Origin: Klebsormidium nitens
Taxonomy: Eukaryota > Streptophyta > Klebsormidiophyceae > Klebsormidiales > Klebsormidiaceae
Assembly: GCA_000708835.1 (NCBI GenBank)
Contig: DF236993.1
Span: 124,001-188,000 of the forward strand
Direction of reading: 5' to 3'
DNA: 64,000 bases
Shown one piece after another: positions 1 through 12,000 of this stretch. Position 1 is the stretch's first letter; each line of letters begins with the position of its first letter. Below the pieces are notes generated by a model. That model made no database searches. It was not told the DNA's origin and saw only the letters and a list, made by a program, of their open reading frames with translations. A program made the position numbers and the translations under genes.

Positions 1-1085
1 ACGCGTTCGTTTCACTTGAATGGCACACAGCGTTTGGAAGCTCGACACTGAGTTGTATTGAAGGAGCTGTCTGTATGTTTATTCGGACTCAGGAGCCCTA
101 TCAGAAGCGGGCGCACCTGAGTCCCGCAGTCAAATACAAGTCTTGATCGCCCTCTGATTCAACCATGACATTGCGGAACCAGCTTACTTCAAACATAGTT
201 GTGAAACATAGTTCTGGTTGATGCTGGCAGTCTTTGCATTCTGTGTCCAGTCCTCAGAAAGGAGATTGAGTGAGCAGCTCATAAGGTTTGACGTCTCCGT
301 GACCAACTTTGGCTGCGAATTGTCATTGTGTCTTTGACACCTCAGAGAGCTCCTTCTATCTTCGTCGAGTTTTGCCTACTTGTTGAACCTTGGTCCACCT
401 AAGCCGCACAGAGGAGGGACACTTTCCGTTGCATGCAGAAATGTTATTTGCTGCTTTTAAAGCAGAGCAGGAATCATCTGAATCAGGACGTCCTCAAGTC
501 AGACAATCTGCCATGGGATGCTTTAAGAGCTCCGGGGTCATACTCAACTTTTTAAGGGCCCTGAAGTATTGTGATCATGGGCCTTTTGTGAGGCGGCGCA
601 CTGAGGTTCTGAAGTGGTATACATCGCTGCAGGAGAGCACATCTGATGCTTATGTGGAGGGGAGTCAGGCTGAATTGCACAGCTATGATCTTTCTAATGT
701 TGGATCATCTTTCCGGACTCGCATTCACCATGCAACTCCCTTTGTTAACAACCTTTTTGCCTGCCAACTACTCCTCGATCACACAGTCTTCCAGATGATC
801 GACACTCCAGACAAGTCAACCCGGCACTGGCCTGAGTGCCATCAGATCCATCTCGTAAAACCACCCCTCTCTGTACCTCTATCTACTGACTGGGCACGTT
901 AGTAAATGCAATTTCCAGACACTTTTGCGATCGACAAGGTAGGAGAACCCATTGAATCTTTCGTCTTGGCAGAGGCCAGGCCGGAAATGGACCTTGAAAG
1001 TTGGAGGACATGAAAGTGAACTATTTTTGATCTTGTTGCGCAGTTTCAATCACGAATGAGATCCTCTTGCTTCTATATTCGGCAG
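1..1085. other. upstream region, no convincing gene
   Basis: No recognisable protein family is visible here. One open frame on the plus strand (390-902, about 170 codons, no in-frame ATG needed to open it) gives a sequence I do not recognise and shows no domain-like pattern; it could be chance or an unrecognised exon. A candidate splice acceptor (cggcag) ends at 1085 directly before the first clear MATE-coding stretch, so an upstream non-coding or N-terminal exon of the MATE gene may lie in this region. Confidence 0.4.
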
Positions 1086-1159
1086 GCGAAGTCCAGGATG
1101 TGCACTTTCCAAACCTCGAGGAGCGCCCCGACTTGCCTCAGGAGGGGGCCGGAGACCCA

Positions 1160-4100
1160 ATGAGCCGGCGCGACGAGCGGGGGGTCCAGTTCGACATGGT
1201 CGATTCGATCATTCGAATTACGCTGTACAAAGCGCTGGTTCCTATAGTCCAGCTGGCGTTCGTCGGAAGACTTGGGGTGACGGCCCTCGCGGGGGCGTCG
1301 GTCGCGATGAGCGTCGCGAACCTGACGGGGTTTCTGACGATGGTGAGGAAAGTGTCCCGTTTTTGTCTTGCGAAAACGGGATGAGCTCCATTGAACGGCA
1401 TTCCGACGGTTCGTATTGGTGATGCTTTACCTGTTTGGGGAGATGTAACACAAAGAGCCCGTTGGAAATAAGATGTCTTGATCCCTGGTCCGTTCCATTG
1501 GTCGAAGCTGGCTGTCAGGGCTGTCGTAACCTGTGGTGGTCGTATATGGATCCGTTTCCTGGGGCACGTATACCGTACATCGAACGACCTATTCCCTTTC
1601 TGCTCGATACCGACAAATTCAGACCCATTTTGGAAAGGTTCCAGCGGATCTGTCACCTTTGCAGAGTCGCCATAGTTTCCAGGAAGCCCAAATCACGATC
1701 CCCCTAAGGTGGCCCTTAAGTGATCTATGAGAGTCCCCATCCGCTCCTTCTCCTCTGCCGTTTCTGACGCTTTTTGGCCCTCTGGACCTCTCAAGAAAAA
1801 GATTCCTTCACCTGCGCTTTTTCTCCGATCGCAAAATCCGGGATCAAATCTAAAAGCAAGGATCTGACAATTCAGTCTAGACTGCAGGCCGTCTTTGCAG
1901 GCACGATGGAGCGCATGGCCATCCAATCCTTCGGCCTTGGCGGAGGGAAACTGGTGGCCCTTCTGAACCAGAAACTCGTCAAACTCTCCCTCTCCCATTT
2001 TCGATTTCGAAGCAACCCCGGAGGAATCGGTATTTGACACCTTACTTGAAATTTTGCACTGCAGGCGGGGTTTGCAGGCACGATGGAGCGCATGGCCATC
2101 CAATCGTTCGGCCACGGGGGCGGGAAGCTAGTCGCTCTTGGGACGGTCGCCCAAAAGACGTGCTTCCTTTCTCTCCTCGCGTGCATTCCGGTCGGCTTCC
2201 TGTGGCTCCACGCGGAACGGCCGCTGTCGTTCCTCGTGAGAGATCCGGGAGTGGCGGAAGGTGCGGCGGTGTATCTGAAATGGCTGGTGCTTGCGCTGGT
2301 CGCGTCGGCGGGGTTGTATCCGGCCACGCAATACCTCCGGATACAGGTGGGTTTTGAGCATATTTTCTGGAATTTGAGTTTTTGTGGGTTTTGAGATGGA
2401 TTGATAACTACATTTTGCGGAAGGCCGTATATCCGAATTGGCTGGTGCTCGCGCTTGTCGCGTCGGCGGGGTTGTATCCGGCTACCCAGTACCTCCGGAT
2501 ACAGGTGGGTTTTGTACTCAAATTCTTAGTGCTTCTGTGCATTTTGAGAGAGTTAAACAACTAATAAGGGCGGAAGATGCGGCGGTGTATCAGAAGTGGC
2601 TGGTGCTTGCGCTGATTGCACCGGCGGGGTTGTATCCGGCCATGCATTACCTGCGGATACAGGTGGGTTCCGAAACTTTTTCACTGAAGGTTATAAAACG
2701 GAGGGGTCAGGGTCTATGTAAGTCCAATGCCATAGGGGCTGGTGATTGTGTTTATCGCCTCCGTGGGCCGCATTCGATTACACAGTACTTGCGGATACAA
2801 ATGGGTTCTGGATTGATTGTCTAAAGTTTGTGATTTCTGGGAGTTTGAGGGCATCGAACAAGTCTCGTGGCTGGCGCTTGCGCTGTTTGCGTCAGCGGGG
2901 CTGTATCCGGTTGTGCAGTCGTTGCGGATACAGGCCGGTTGAGACTTATTCAAGCCGAAACTTAGAATCGGTGCCTAGAGGCTGTGTGAGTTTTGAGGGG
3001 GATCGTACCAGTCATTTAGTTGGTACTAATGTGGTGACGTCCCCACAATCGTTCGGTAGCTACACTTTACCTGCGAATCCGTGTGGGAAATTTCGAAACA
3101 ATCTAAGATCTCCCCGTCCGAATGTTAGGGATGAGGAAGAAAACGTCGGTCGGGGCATGCGTTAAGAAGCACATACTGGCGATTAGGGCAATCTCAAAAG
3201 CACCGAGACGTTGCCTCAAAAAACCTGCTTTGTGCGGGCGTCAACTTTTCTCTGCGGTCGGCGAATGCCGCTCCTTTCGTACGTTGCCGCCAATGTTTGA
3301 CACTCGCAGGATCTTACTCACAACGCCTATGTTTCTCTGCCCCCCCTCTTCGCGCTTGTCTTCCCTCACCACTCGTCATACATGGGAAAGCCCAGAATAT
3401 CTCTCTCCAAATGTTTGATAAAGAACTAAAAGGGGTACCAATACTGCAAACCGCCTGCCCCACAGAACAGCAACTTCTCCCTTGGCATGGCTTTTTTCCT
3501 TGCGCTACTATTCAGCGTCAGGAACTTAGAAAAGCCGGTCGACGCCCAACTTCACGGATTCCTAACGTTAAGGAAGGCCTGGAGATGACATAAACCCCTG
3601 CTTAAACCCTGAAACTCCATAAACCCTTGATTGCAGAACGTCAACTTCCCCCTCGGCATGGCCTCCTTCCTAACGCTCCTCTTCTACGTCCCCGCCAACT
3701 GTGTCCTCGTCCACTACTTCGACCTGGGCCTGCAAGGCGCCGCCGCCGCGCTCTCTTCCGCCGTCCTCTTAAACGTCGGCCAAATTATTGACTACTTATT
3801 GCGCTGGGAGGCGAGCGCGCTGCTCCGGCAAACGTGGTCGGGGTGGTCCCCCGAGGCCCTCCGCGGCTGGCGCCAGTTCTGGGCATGACCGTGTGGAACA
3901 CGGTTCCGGTCGGGTGAGCTTCCGCTGGTCTGGTTTGCTGAAGTTGCCCGCCGAACGGAATGAACGGAAGGCAACGGAATTGTTTCACCTTCTGGGCATG
4001 AACGTGTGGAACACGTTTCCGGTCGTGTGAGGCGCCTTAAATTAGAATAAACGGAATGAATGGAATGAGCGGTTGAACGGGATGAGCCGCCTTGCATTGA

Positions 4101-7100
4101 TCGGAATGAACGGAATAAGCGGATCGAACGCGGGATGAAATGGTTGACCGTGTGGAAAAACACCTCATTTTGGGTCGGAATGAACGGAATGAATGTTTTG
4201 AACGCGGAGTCCACGGAGTGAATGCGAATCGGACGGAATGACTGTGTGGACCACGTTTCCGGTCTGGTGAGGGCGCCTCGCATTGAACGGCATGAACGGA
4301 ATGAAGACCGAAAGATCAAAATGGACACGCGCATCGCCTTACTGGTCGGTTGGGGCGCCTCGCATTTATCAAAGGGATCGAAATGAACGCGAAGTAAACG
4401 GTGGAAAACGTTTCTGGTTGGGGGAGCTTCCTCCAATCTGTTGTGCTGAAGTTGCTCGCCATGCAGAATGATCAGAAGGAACGGGAATCTCTGCCAGGTC
4501 CTGAGCATGAGTGGCCTCGTTTCGGTTGGTTGAGGCGCCTCGCATCGATCGGTTGGAACAAAGGGAATGACCTTGTGGAAAAATGTTTCCAGTCGGGTGA
4601 GGCGCCTCGGCACCTTCCTCCGGCCTTGTTTGCCGAAGTTGCTCGCAGCGAACGAGAGTCTGGCGAAAGGAAATAAGCGAACGTATGAATGAACGGCACC
4701 CTTACCCTATTTCCTTGACCTGCAGGCTTGACTGGTTTGCGCACGAGCTGCTGTTACTGCTCCCCTGCGCGCTGCCCGACCTCGCGCATCAAGTGGCGGC
4801 CAGCGCCGTCTGGTTCCAGACGGTCAAGCTGTGTGTCGTGCTGCCAAGAATCCTGAGCACTTCTCTCACGTAAGTCGAGAGGGAGCGTATTGCGATCCGA
4901 AGCACTAAAGCTGTTTGGTAGCTGACTCAGGGCGTTGGTTGTGCATTCAGAGACGTTATCACCACCAATCCCACCATAAAAGTGTGGGTTAAAGCCGACA
5001 TTCTCAACTTTGGTTAGCAAAAGGGAAAGTGTAAAGTCCTCGCGTTTAATTCCTCTGGATATGAAATGTTCTATTCCATGCACCTGTCAGACGGCCGGAA
5101 TTCGGAAGCTACTAGCATGGTAGGGATTGCAGCCCCCACCTGCAGCAAAGCGCAGACATGTTGTCGCGGGAAATAGTTTCTCCATTCTCGTTGCAGTGTC
5201 CGGCTGACAAACGAGCTCGCCGCCCAAAAGCCCGGCCGCGCGCGCCTCGCCTGCAACACCGCCGTCGCGTCAACCTTCCTCTACGGACTCATTCTCCTGA
5301 TCCTCCTACTTTCAATACACGGACACTGGGGAAAGCTGTTCATCCCGTATCAAACGGACGGCCCCGGACACGATTCGGACGCAATGGGGGCCAAATCGTA
5401 CGGCTCCGGACGCGGTTCGGACGCCATCGGACGGCTGCTGGACGAGGTGGCGCCGTACGCGGCGGTGCTGCAGTTCTTTGAGAGTTTGCAGATTGTGCTG
5501 CAAGGTGAGCGGCTTGCGTGATTATTGGGGTCCTTAAAGAGAGTGTCATGTGCGTAGCGCTTCGGCGACCAAACACCGCGCAAACGGCTGCATTGGTCGC
5601 CGAGGCGAGCAACCTGCTCCTTCTTGGGGCCCTTACAATGGGCGTAGGACGTGCACGTCCTTTCAGATCGAACGGTGCTCGGAGCGTCACCAAACTGAAA
5701 AAATCGTGGGCATCAAAAACATGGCGTCGTCAGTACTTAAGGGTGACAGTCGTCAAATCCCGACGCCCACTTTAAGGAGAGCGTTTTGTCACTCGTACTG
5801 CCTTAGCGACCAACACCGCGCGAAAAGCGCCGCGGCAAGGTTCTAAGATGCTATTGAATCCTTACGATGACACTCTCCCTTAGGATTCAGATGCCACACG
5901 GAACAACAAAGCGGAAGGCTTCTTTCATCCATTTGGTTGACTCGAGCTCTTCGAAACGACCCGAAAAACCCACGTGACGTTTGGAATGGTGTTGGCCCAT
6001 TCTCGAAATTGACGGCACTAGACAGGAGCAGTAGAACAATGATGACACTCCGCCGGTTCCATTCCGTTCCAGTCCCATCTCAAGTCTCTCAAAGGGCGCC
6101 GGATAGCAGCGACGGAAGAATAATGACATGCCCCCGCTTTCATGTCAACTCGTTCCGATTCCGGTTCCGTTCTAGGTTTCCTTACGGGGACCGGGCAGGA
6201 GCAACGGAAAAGTCATTGCACGCCCTGCAACCATTCCTTTCCGGTTCCGTTCCAGGTTTCTTGAAGGGCACCGGACAGGAGCTCGCGGGGCGGACCATCG
6301 ACCTCCTCTCTAAGTATGCCGCCGGCGTGCCGATTATGCTCGTGCTGACGTATTTCGGATTCGGACTAAAGGTGAAGGATTGACTACCTAATGAACTTAG
6401 AAATCCATGATTCAACAACTTTTGCCATCGGGTTCAGATTGAAGTTGAGCCAAATTTTCCATCGAACTTCTGTACTTAAATAAGAGAGCTTCTGTCTTCT
6501 TGTTTGGACTGATGGTGAAAGATGACTCCCATCAAACTTAGTAATTCCATTATCTTTTACACCTTCTGTCTTCGGTTCGGACTGACCTCCCTAACTCAAA
6601 AATATTTATCACCGCCCGGGGATAGCGGCCCCCACGATCGGTTGCGGAGCGAGCTTGCAAGATTCGCCAGACTCTCGTTCCTTATGGCTTGACGAGAAAG
6701 TTTGTCGCTCCCGGGGTAAAACTGAAGATTAAAGTAGGAATGGGTCCGTTCAACTTCCGCTGCTGCATCGTGGTGGAACGGCGAGAGCTTGGCGGTTGAA
6801 ACTAGGAGTCCCTACATACGAAGCAGGGACGAAAATGTGCAGCCAGAAAGCTTGTTATAACAATCCTTTTGTCGTCGTCACGGTCAAAAGAGGGCGTTGG
6901 TCTACATGCAGCCCACGTGGATTTTGGGCGACGCTCGAGGCTTGGCACACCAGTATAAGGTCGCCACGGACAGTAGCTTGTTTGGAAAGGGCGATTAGTA
7001 CCGGTGCTCCGTATGCCCTCTTCTGGAGCCTTCCTTCCTTAGCAGGTGATTGGAACTCCTTCATAAAGGAACTTTTCCGTTGAGACGCCACCAAAAGGGA

Positions 7101-7663
7101 ATGAAACAGTCCTGAATTTGACTTCGTCGTTTGCAGGGCATTTGGCTCGGAACCATCTTAGGACAAGCCGGCCAAGTCGCCTTCCTCTACTTCGTAATGC
7201 TCATGACCGACTGGAGCTACGAGGTGAGGGTGACGTCGGCGGCTCATGGATATACTGGGGCGCGAATGGTTCTGTTGCTGTTGGAGCCTCTACGAAAGCG
7301 GCCGTCTGATTGATGTGCCGCTTTTACGAGATATTGATATATTCACGTCCCGGAAAAGCCGTCGGGGACTTGGAGGAGAGTCGACAGAGTTACCAAGCTA
7401 TTCATTAAGGCAGCCGTTCTTGAGAGACTTGAAAAGCTACGGCCGTCGCCCCGTTGTACGCAGATTAGGAGGTACTTTCAGGAGCTTCGAAATAGAGTGA
7501 CTGAAAGAATTTCAATGTCAGGAGGAAAGAAGTGGCGACCACCCTGCGAATCCTCCATAGCCGTTAGTCAAATCATACTGGGTCCTTTCCCCCTCGCATC
7601 TCACCTTATCTTTTCGAATTGCTGCAGGTCGAAAAGACTGCAGAGATCATCCAGAAGAGCTGA
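1160..7663 (+). CDS. MATE/DTX multidrug and toxic compound extrusion transporter (8 exons, apparent frame break)
   Basis: MATE proteins are 12-helix membrane antiporters exporting organic cations, flavonoids or citrate using H+ or Na+ gradients. Model exons: 1160-1342, 2065-2346, 3637-3913, 4726-4869, 5197-5504, 6256-6371, 7137-7223, 7628-7663 (stop TGA). The N-terminal motif FVGRLGVTALAGAS, the QSFGHGGG turn, helix-7 LDWFAHELLLLL, VRLTNELAAQKPGRA after it and GQAGQVAFLYFVMLMTDW near the end follow the MATE order, about 477 codons in total, the usual family size. Every splice junction is phase-consistent except inside exon 3: codons run in frame to 3882, then TGA at 3886; one base must be gained for the conserved end of the exon (3885-3913) to join exon 4. 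Thus either a pseudogene, a programmed or sequencing frameshift, or an unusual splice. The start is uncertain; ATG 1160 is the first in-frame Met but an acceptor at 1085 suggests an upstream exon. Confidence 0.85.
1884..1972 (+). repeat. partial copy of MATE exon 2 5' edge
   Basis: This intronic block repeats the end of the intron and first ~80 bases of exon 2 (true exon start 2065), including ctgcag acceptor, the gcaggcacgatggagcgcat core and a diverged continuation. The copy's exon-equivalent start is 1888, 177 bp upstream of the real one. Confidence 0.85.
2260..2946 (+). repeat. tandem array of MATE exon 2 3' edge plus donor
   Basis: The last ~80 bases of exon 2 (coding WLVLALVASAGLYPA.QYLRIQ) and the start of the following intron are repeated about five times. 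The donor sites (cag|gtgggtt) fall at 2347, 2505 and 2663, that is exactly 158 bp apart twice; two further copies end near 2800 and 2935 and have decayed donors (caaatggg, caggccgg). The first copy is contiguous with the exon; the rest lie in the intron. Confidence 0.9.
3455..3515 (+). repeat. partial copy of MATE exon 3 5' edge
   Basis: The block cag-aacagcaacttctccc at 3463 onward mirrors the real exon 3 start at 3637 (cag-aacgtcaacttccccc), including the codons for N.NF.LGMA.FL. The offset is 171 bp. Confidence 0.8.
3868..4670 (+). repeat. tandem array of MATE exon 3 3' edge
   Basis: After the real exon end at 3913, related units recur with ends near 4026, 4176, 4266, about 4430 and 4597. 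Each retains a core like gtgtggaacacgtttccggt followed by gtgagg or a decayed donor, then gcgcctcgca and a run of gaacggaatga words. The nearest copy also has the ctgggcatga context that carries the frame break, so the break either predates the duplication or was transferred. Confidence 0.8.
6016..6300 (+). repeat. tandem copies of MATE exon 6 5' edge
   Basis: The real exon 6 starts at 6256 after a ccggttccgttccag acceptor. Similar acceptor-plus-exon blocks occur at about 6063 and 6161, each followed by an aaggg(c/a)nccggacaggagc-like stretch; a fourth, weak copy is near 6016. Spacing is about 80-100 bp, shorter than in the other arrays. Confidence 0.75.
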
Positions 7664-9020
7664 TTGCAAGAATGAGCTCCCCGTAGGCAATCAGAGTGGG
7701 CGGCAAATTGCTCGCCCACAGAAAACGTCCGTTAAGAAGGGTGTCACGCATCAAAAGAACCAGCATATAAGAGCATGTCCGCTTCTGCTTCTGAGTTTGA
7801 GCATGCGTGAAAGCTGCTGATAAGACGATCAATGTCGAAAGATGCTTCGCTTAGTGTGCGTTTAAAGCAGCGGTATTTCAACTTTCAATGTTGGATCTGT
7901 AGATAAGCCTGTAGCATTGAGAATTGGTCAAAGCCCCAGTACGCTTTTCCCTATGGAGTAGGTAGGATCTCCCGTTGGTCAATGCATCCAAGCATTGCAT
8001 AAGTTGATCTTTTCGCCTAACGTATCTTCCTTTGATAGCCCCTAACACATTGCCATGGCCAGGTCCGATGCATGAGCTTCGGATGCTACTGATCTGGGTA
8101 CTGGCGGCCCTTTATGCACCCCACCCCAAATGAGTCCGTACGTCGCTCGTTTTGCTCAATGAGTCTCAAGCTGGAGCTGCGATTACTGGCGGCCGCCACT
8201 GCAATGATAGTGAGCACATGGAGTGGCCGTTTGCAAGCCCATGCCGATTAATTATGCGGCGATCGCAGTCTAGTGTTCGGTTTTGTGCATGCAAAGTGCC
8301 GGTTCCTTTCTCCCCTTAAATAAAAGATCCCCAAAGCTAGGAAGTATGGGGCACGGGTTTGTTCTTGGCCCGGCGCCTTGCATTCCGGCCAGCCTAAACT
8401 GCCATCAATTGATGACGCACAATCGCCATCATCCTTCAATGCGCCCTTCCGGTATACCCGATCCGCTGCTACCAGCATCCTGGGCCTTATACAAAATAGA
8501 GTCGGTGACATGCACTTGTTGGTAAGATGTCTTCAAGCCCTCTGAATTAAGAAGCCTAAGCATTTCAACGATTAGTGAGTTGCATACATCTGGAGGTGTA
8601 GCGTCGGTACGGTGTATAAGAAAATTGCTGGTAGGTAGTTGTTTATATCATAAGCAGATACCGTCAACCTCAAACAATTGGATGCCATAAGATTGAAGCC
8701 TATGGCCGCACTGGGTACGACGTAACGAGACCACTGTTGATTCGACCTGCCAATGGTGTTGTCGTATGTGTGTCGTACTTGCGCGTTTTTGCTTGCTAGG
8801 GCACGAAAGTTGCCCTTCTCTTGATTACACCGACTACGTTTATTTTATGGCTGTAAGAAGAAGCGTCTAAATACAGATGTCCGATCAAACTTGGGCCAGG
8901 GCCTTAATCGACCGTTCGGCGTTCTCTCTTGAGCGTCCTTGTCTTGATCTGGAGCAGCTTGCTTAAACACAAACAAAAGTCGATTGCATTGAGTTCTGAA
9001 TCGTGTCGCCTTGAGCGCAA
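7664..9020. other. intergenic, convergent 3' ends
   Basis: Lies between the MATE stop (plus strand) and the CNGC stop (minus strand), so it holds both 3' untranslated regions. I see no protein-family match, no RNA gene and no strong repeat. Confidence 0.5.
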
Positions 9021-12000
9021 CTATTCTAGAGCCCTCCCCCTCGAGAGGATTCGATTGAACGCATCCGGGCCTACTTCGGGCTCGGAAGCTCCTTCACGGG
9101 ACTCGTTGTCCCCAACCAGAGACCTGCCCATAGAAGGCACTCTGTCACGCACGTTAACGCCGAAAGGGTCTGCTGCAACCTCCAAATCCAACCCGTCCCC
9201 ACCCCTCCTTTGCCTCAGCGTCCGCCGTTCCGCACCCGATCTTTCGTCGAAGAAGCTATCCTCAAAGTCATCGGTGGGCGTCGGAACTCTCTGGTGTGTC
9301 GGCGAGCTCGGGTAAGGGAGATCCGTCTGCACCGGCGTCGGTTTCCGAAGCCTTCCCGAACCGCTTCCCATCCGTGCCACGCTCCCGCCACCACCGCTTG
9401 ATTCGCCACCCATACTTTGCCCTGCGGCCACATCGCCCAAACCGCTCATAATCTGCTCAGTGGGCGTTGGAACTCGACACAACGTCGGAGATAGGAGCGG
9501 GAATACATCGGATCCGGTGTCCCGCGCCGCCGGCCGCGCGGCGCCGCCCCCACGCTGCCGCCGCCGGAGCGCGGTGCCGTTACCGCCCAGGTCGCCGGAA
9601 CCGTTACCGCTCTCGTCGTCAAGGTCGCGGGTGCCGCTCCCGTGGAAAGTCTTGCTCGAGCGCACGCGCGCATTCATGTTTTCGTCGTCGAACATGTCGC
9701 ACGCCTCTGCTTCCGCGCGCGCGTCCTTTACTTTGCGCGCGTTCTCCAAAAATATTTGCAGGTAGTAGTCGGTGGATGCGGCGAGCGAGTTGCTTTCCGA
9801 CGCGCGGCGTGTTCCGTTCTTCCTCTGCTTGTACCGCCTCCATGCCGCCTGCAAAATGAAATCAGGACATGTTAAAGACACAGACGCTTCCTTCACTTTG
9901 CGCGCCTTCTCCAGAAACGTTTGCAGGTAGTAACTGGTGGATACGGCGAGCGAGTTGCTCTCCGACACACGGCAAGTTCCATTCTTCCTCTGCTTGTACC
10001 GCCTCCATGCCGCCTGCAAAACAAAATCAGGACATGTTAGAGACACAGACGCTTCCTTCACTTTGCGCGCGTTCTCCAGAAAAATTTGCAGATAGTAGTC
10101 GGTGGATGCGGCCAGCGAGTTGCTCTCCGACACACGACAAGTTCCATTCTTCCTCTGCTTGTCACGGTTACGCCTCCATGCTGCCTGCGAAAGAAAAGTA
10201 GGAAGATTAGAGACACAGCGGGGTCGACATACACTTGCCACACAGAAGCCCGCAAAAGGCAAAGTCTCAGAGAGGTGCGAGAACGGCGACCACAGCCTTT
10301 ACTGAACTCTAGCAGGGACGAAGAAGCGAATCTAAGAAGCGAAATACACCCCATCAATGCCCTAGACACCTAGACTCCTGTATTAACGTTCAATGAACCA
10401 TCGTGGATCAAGCGAACGAACGTACTTGTATAAAGCTCGAGAGGACGTCTCACAGACTCTTCGTTTTGTCAAACGAAAAGCATCCCCCGAACCGTTCCTG
10501 AACACACTTAGAAGGACAATGCTCAGTAGCCCCAGGCCCAGGCCCCCAGTAGCGGACCTGCATCTGCGGCGCCCTCCTCAATGTACCAACGCAAATGAAT
10601 CTCCAAGCGGAGCGATGCCCTCTTCCTGATTCGGTTCACGACTGCCGTCCCCCAGACAGCGCAAGAGCAAACAACCCGTTTCATCTTGATCTGCAGACGC
10701 CCTCATTCACAGAACCGACTCCAAGCAATTTCCTAGCGACGCAAGAATCGCCTTCTGACCAGGACAGCAGCACTCGTCCCATGACAACCCCAATCGAACG
10801 AGAGCGGGAGCGGCGTTCTGTCAGTTCCAAAGCTAGGCCCTAATTCTGACTCCAGCTATTTTCATTTCACCTTCAGAGGCATTTGCCCACATAGGCGCCC
10901 AGAAGACGGGTAGAGTTAGCAAGGTCACTCGGGTGGATTCAGATGCGGAGTATGAAATCTTTTGGTCAGGATTCTCATATGAAGTACCTTGGTAACTCAT
11001 TACTCAGTTTTCCTAAGTGAATGCTTCTTACATAAAAAGGAGTTACCGGGATCTTTCGGGCCAGTTAAATGCAGGGTCAACGTTCGCAGCGCCAGTCTGC
11101 AATGCGCTAGGCGCGAGCTTTGCGGAATTCGCTGATACACTGTACCCCAGCGTTTCTGGGACGTATCGAACACCCCGTCAATAAGAACATGTTGTCCCTG
11201 CTTTAAAGGGGCCCGAATCTGTCTCTGACCTGAATTGCAAGCGAGCCTCAGATGCGCCAGTGCGTGTAAATTTTAAGGTCAGGGTTTTCAATCAAAGTAC
11301 CCGCATAGCTCGAATCTCAAGTGAAATGGAACACAAAACATCTCCAATCTCAACACAACTCTACGGAATTGTTGGCCAGAATCATGCTGGTATAGTAATG
11401 CAAACATTCTTACAAACGTTCTTACGCAAAACGGGAGTAACAAAAAGTCTGTTTCTGACCTGGATCGCGAGCGCGCCCCAGATGCGCCAGTGCGGGCTGT
11501 AGAAGCGCAGCGCGCGCCGCAGCTCCATGCGGTGCGTGTTGCGCAGGAAGTGGCCCGTCACGTAGCGCAGGTCGTCCGCGCTCAGAGAAAACGCCTCCAC
11601 CTGACTGTCCGTGACAACGGTCCGCGGGGAGGACGGGTAGTACTGTTTCGGCCTGCCGGGGAGGAAGAGTGTGACGTCAGCCGACAGGAAAATGGTGACG
11701 TCAGCTAGCGTGGGCTAATGGTGACAAGTCCAGAACAAGTTCGGGCAATCTGGATTTGACTGTCCACGACGACCGTCCGTGGGAGACGGGTAGTACTGCT
11801 TTGGCCTGCCGGAGAGGAAGATCGTGACGTCAGCCGGCAGGAAGGTTGTGAAGTCAGCTAGAATGAGCGGTTCGTGGCAACGTCCAGAGCAAGCTGTCTA
11901 GAGCAATGTAAATTTGAGTGTCCGCAACAACCGTCCGCGGGGACGGGTAGTACTGCTTGGGCCTGCCGGGAGAGATTGTGACTTCAGCTTGGTGGGGAAT

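Noticed and set aside
390-902. Plus-strand open frame of 170 codons
   Set aside because: No family pattern, no splice-supported partner and no clear start; kept only as a remark on the upstream region.
3792-4613. Long minus-strand open frame (about 273 codons)
   Set aside because: It lies antisense to MATE exon 3 and over the tandem array of its 3' edge; the repeating TRPETxSTxSF-like peptide is a by-product of the DNA repeat.
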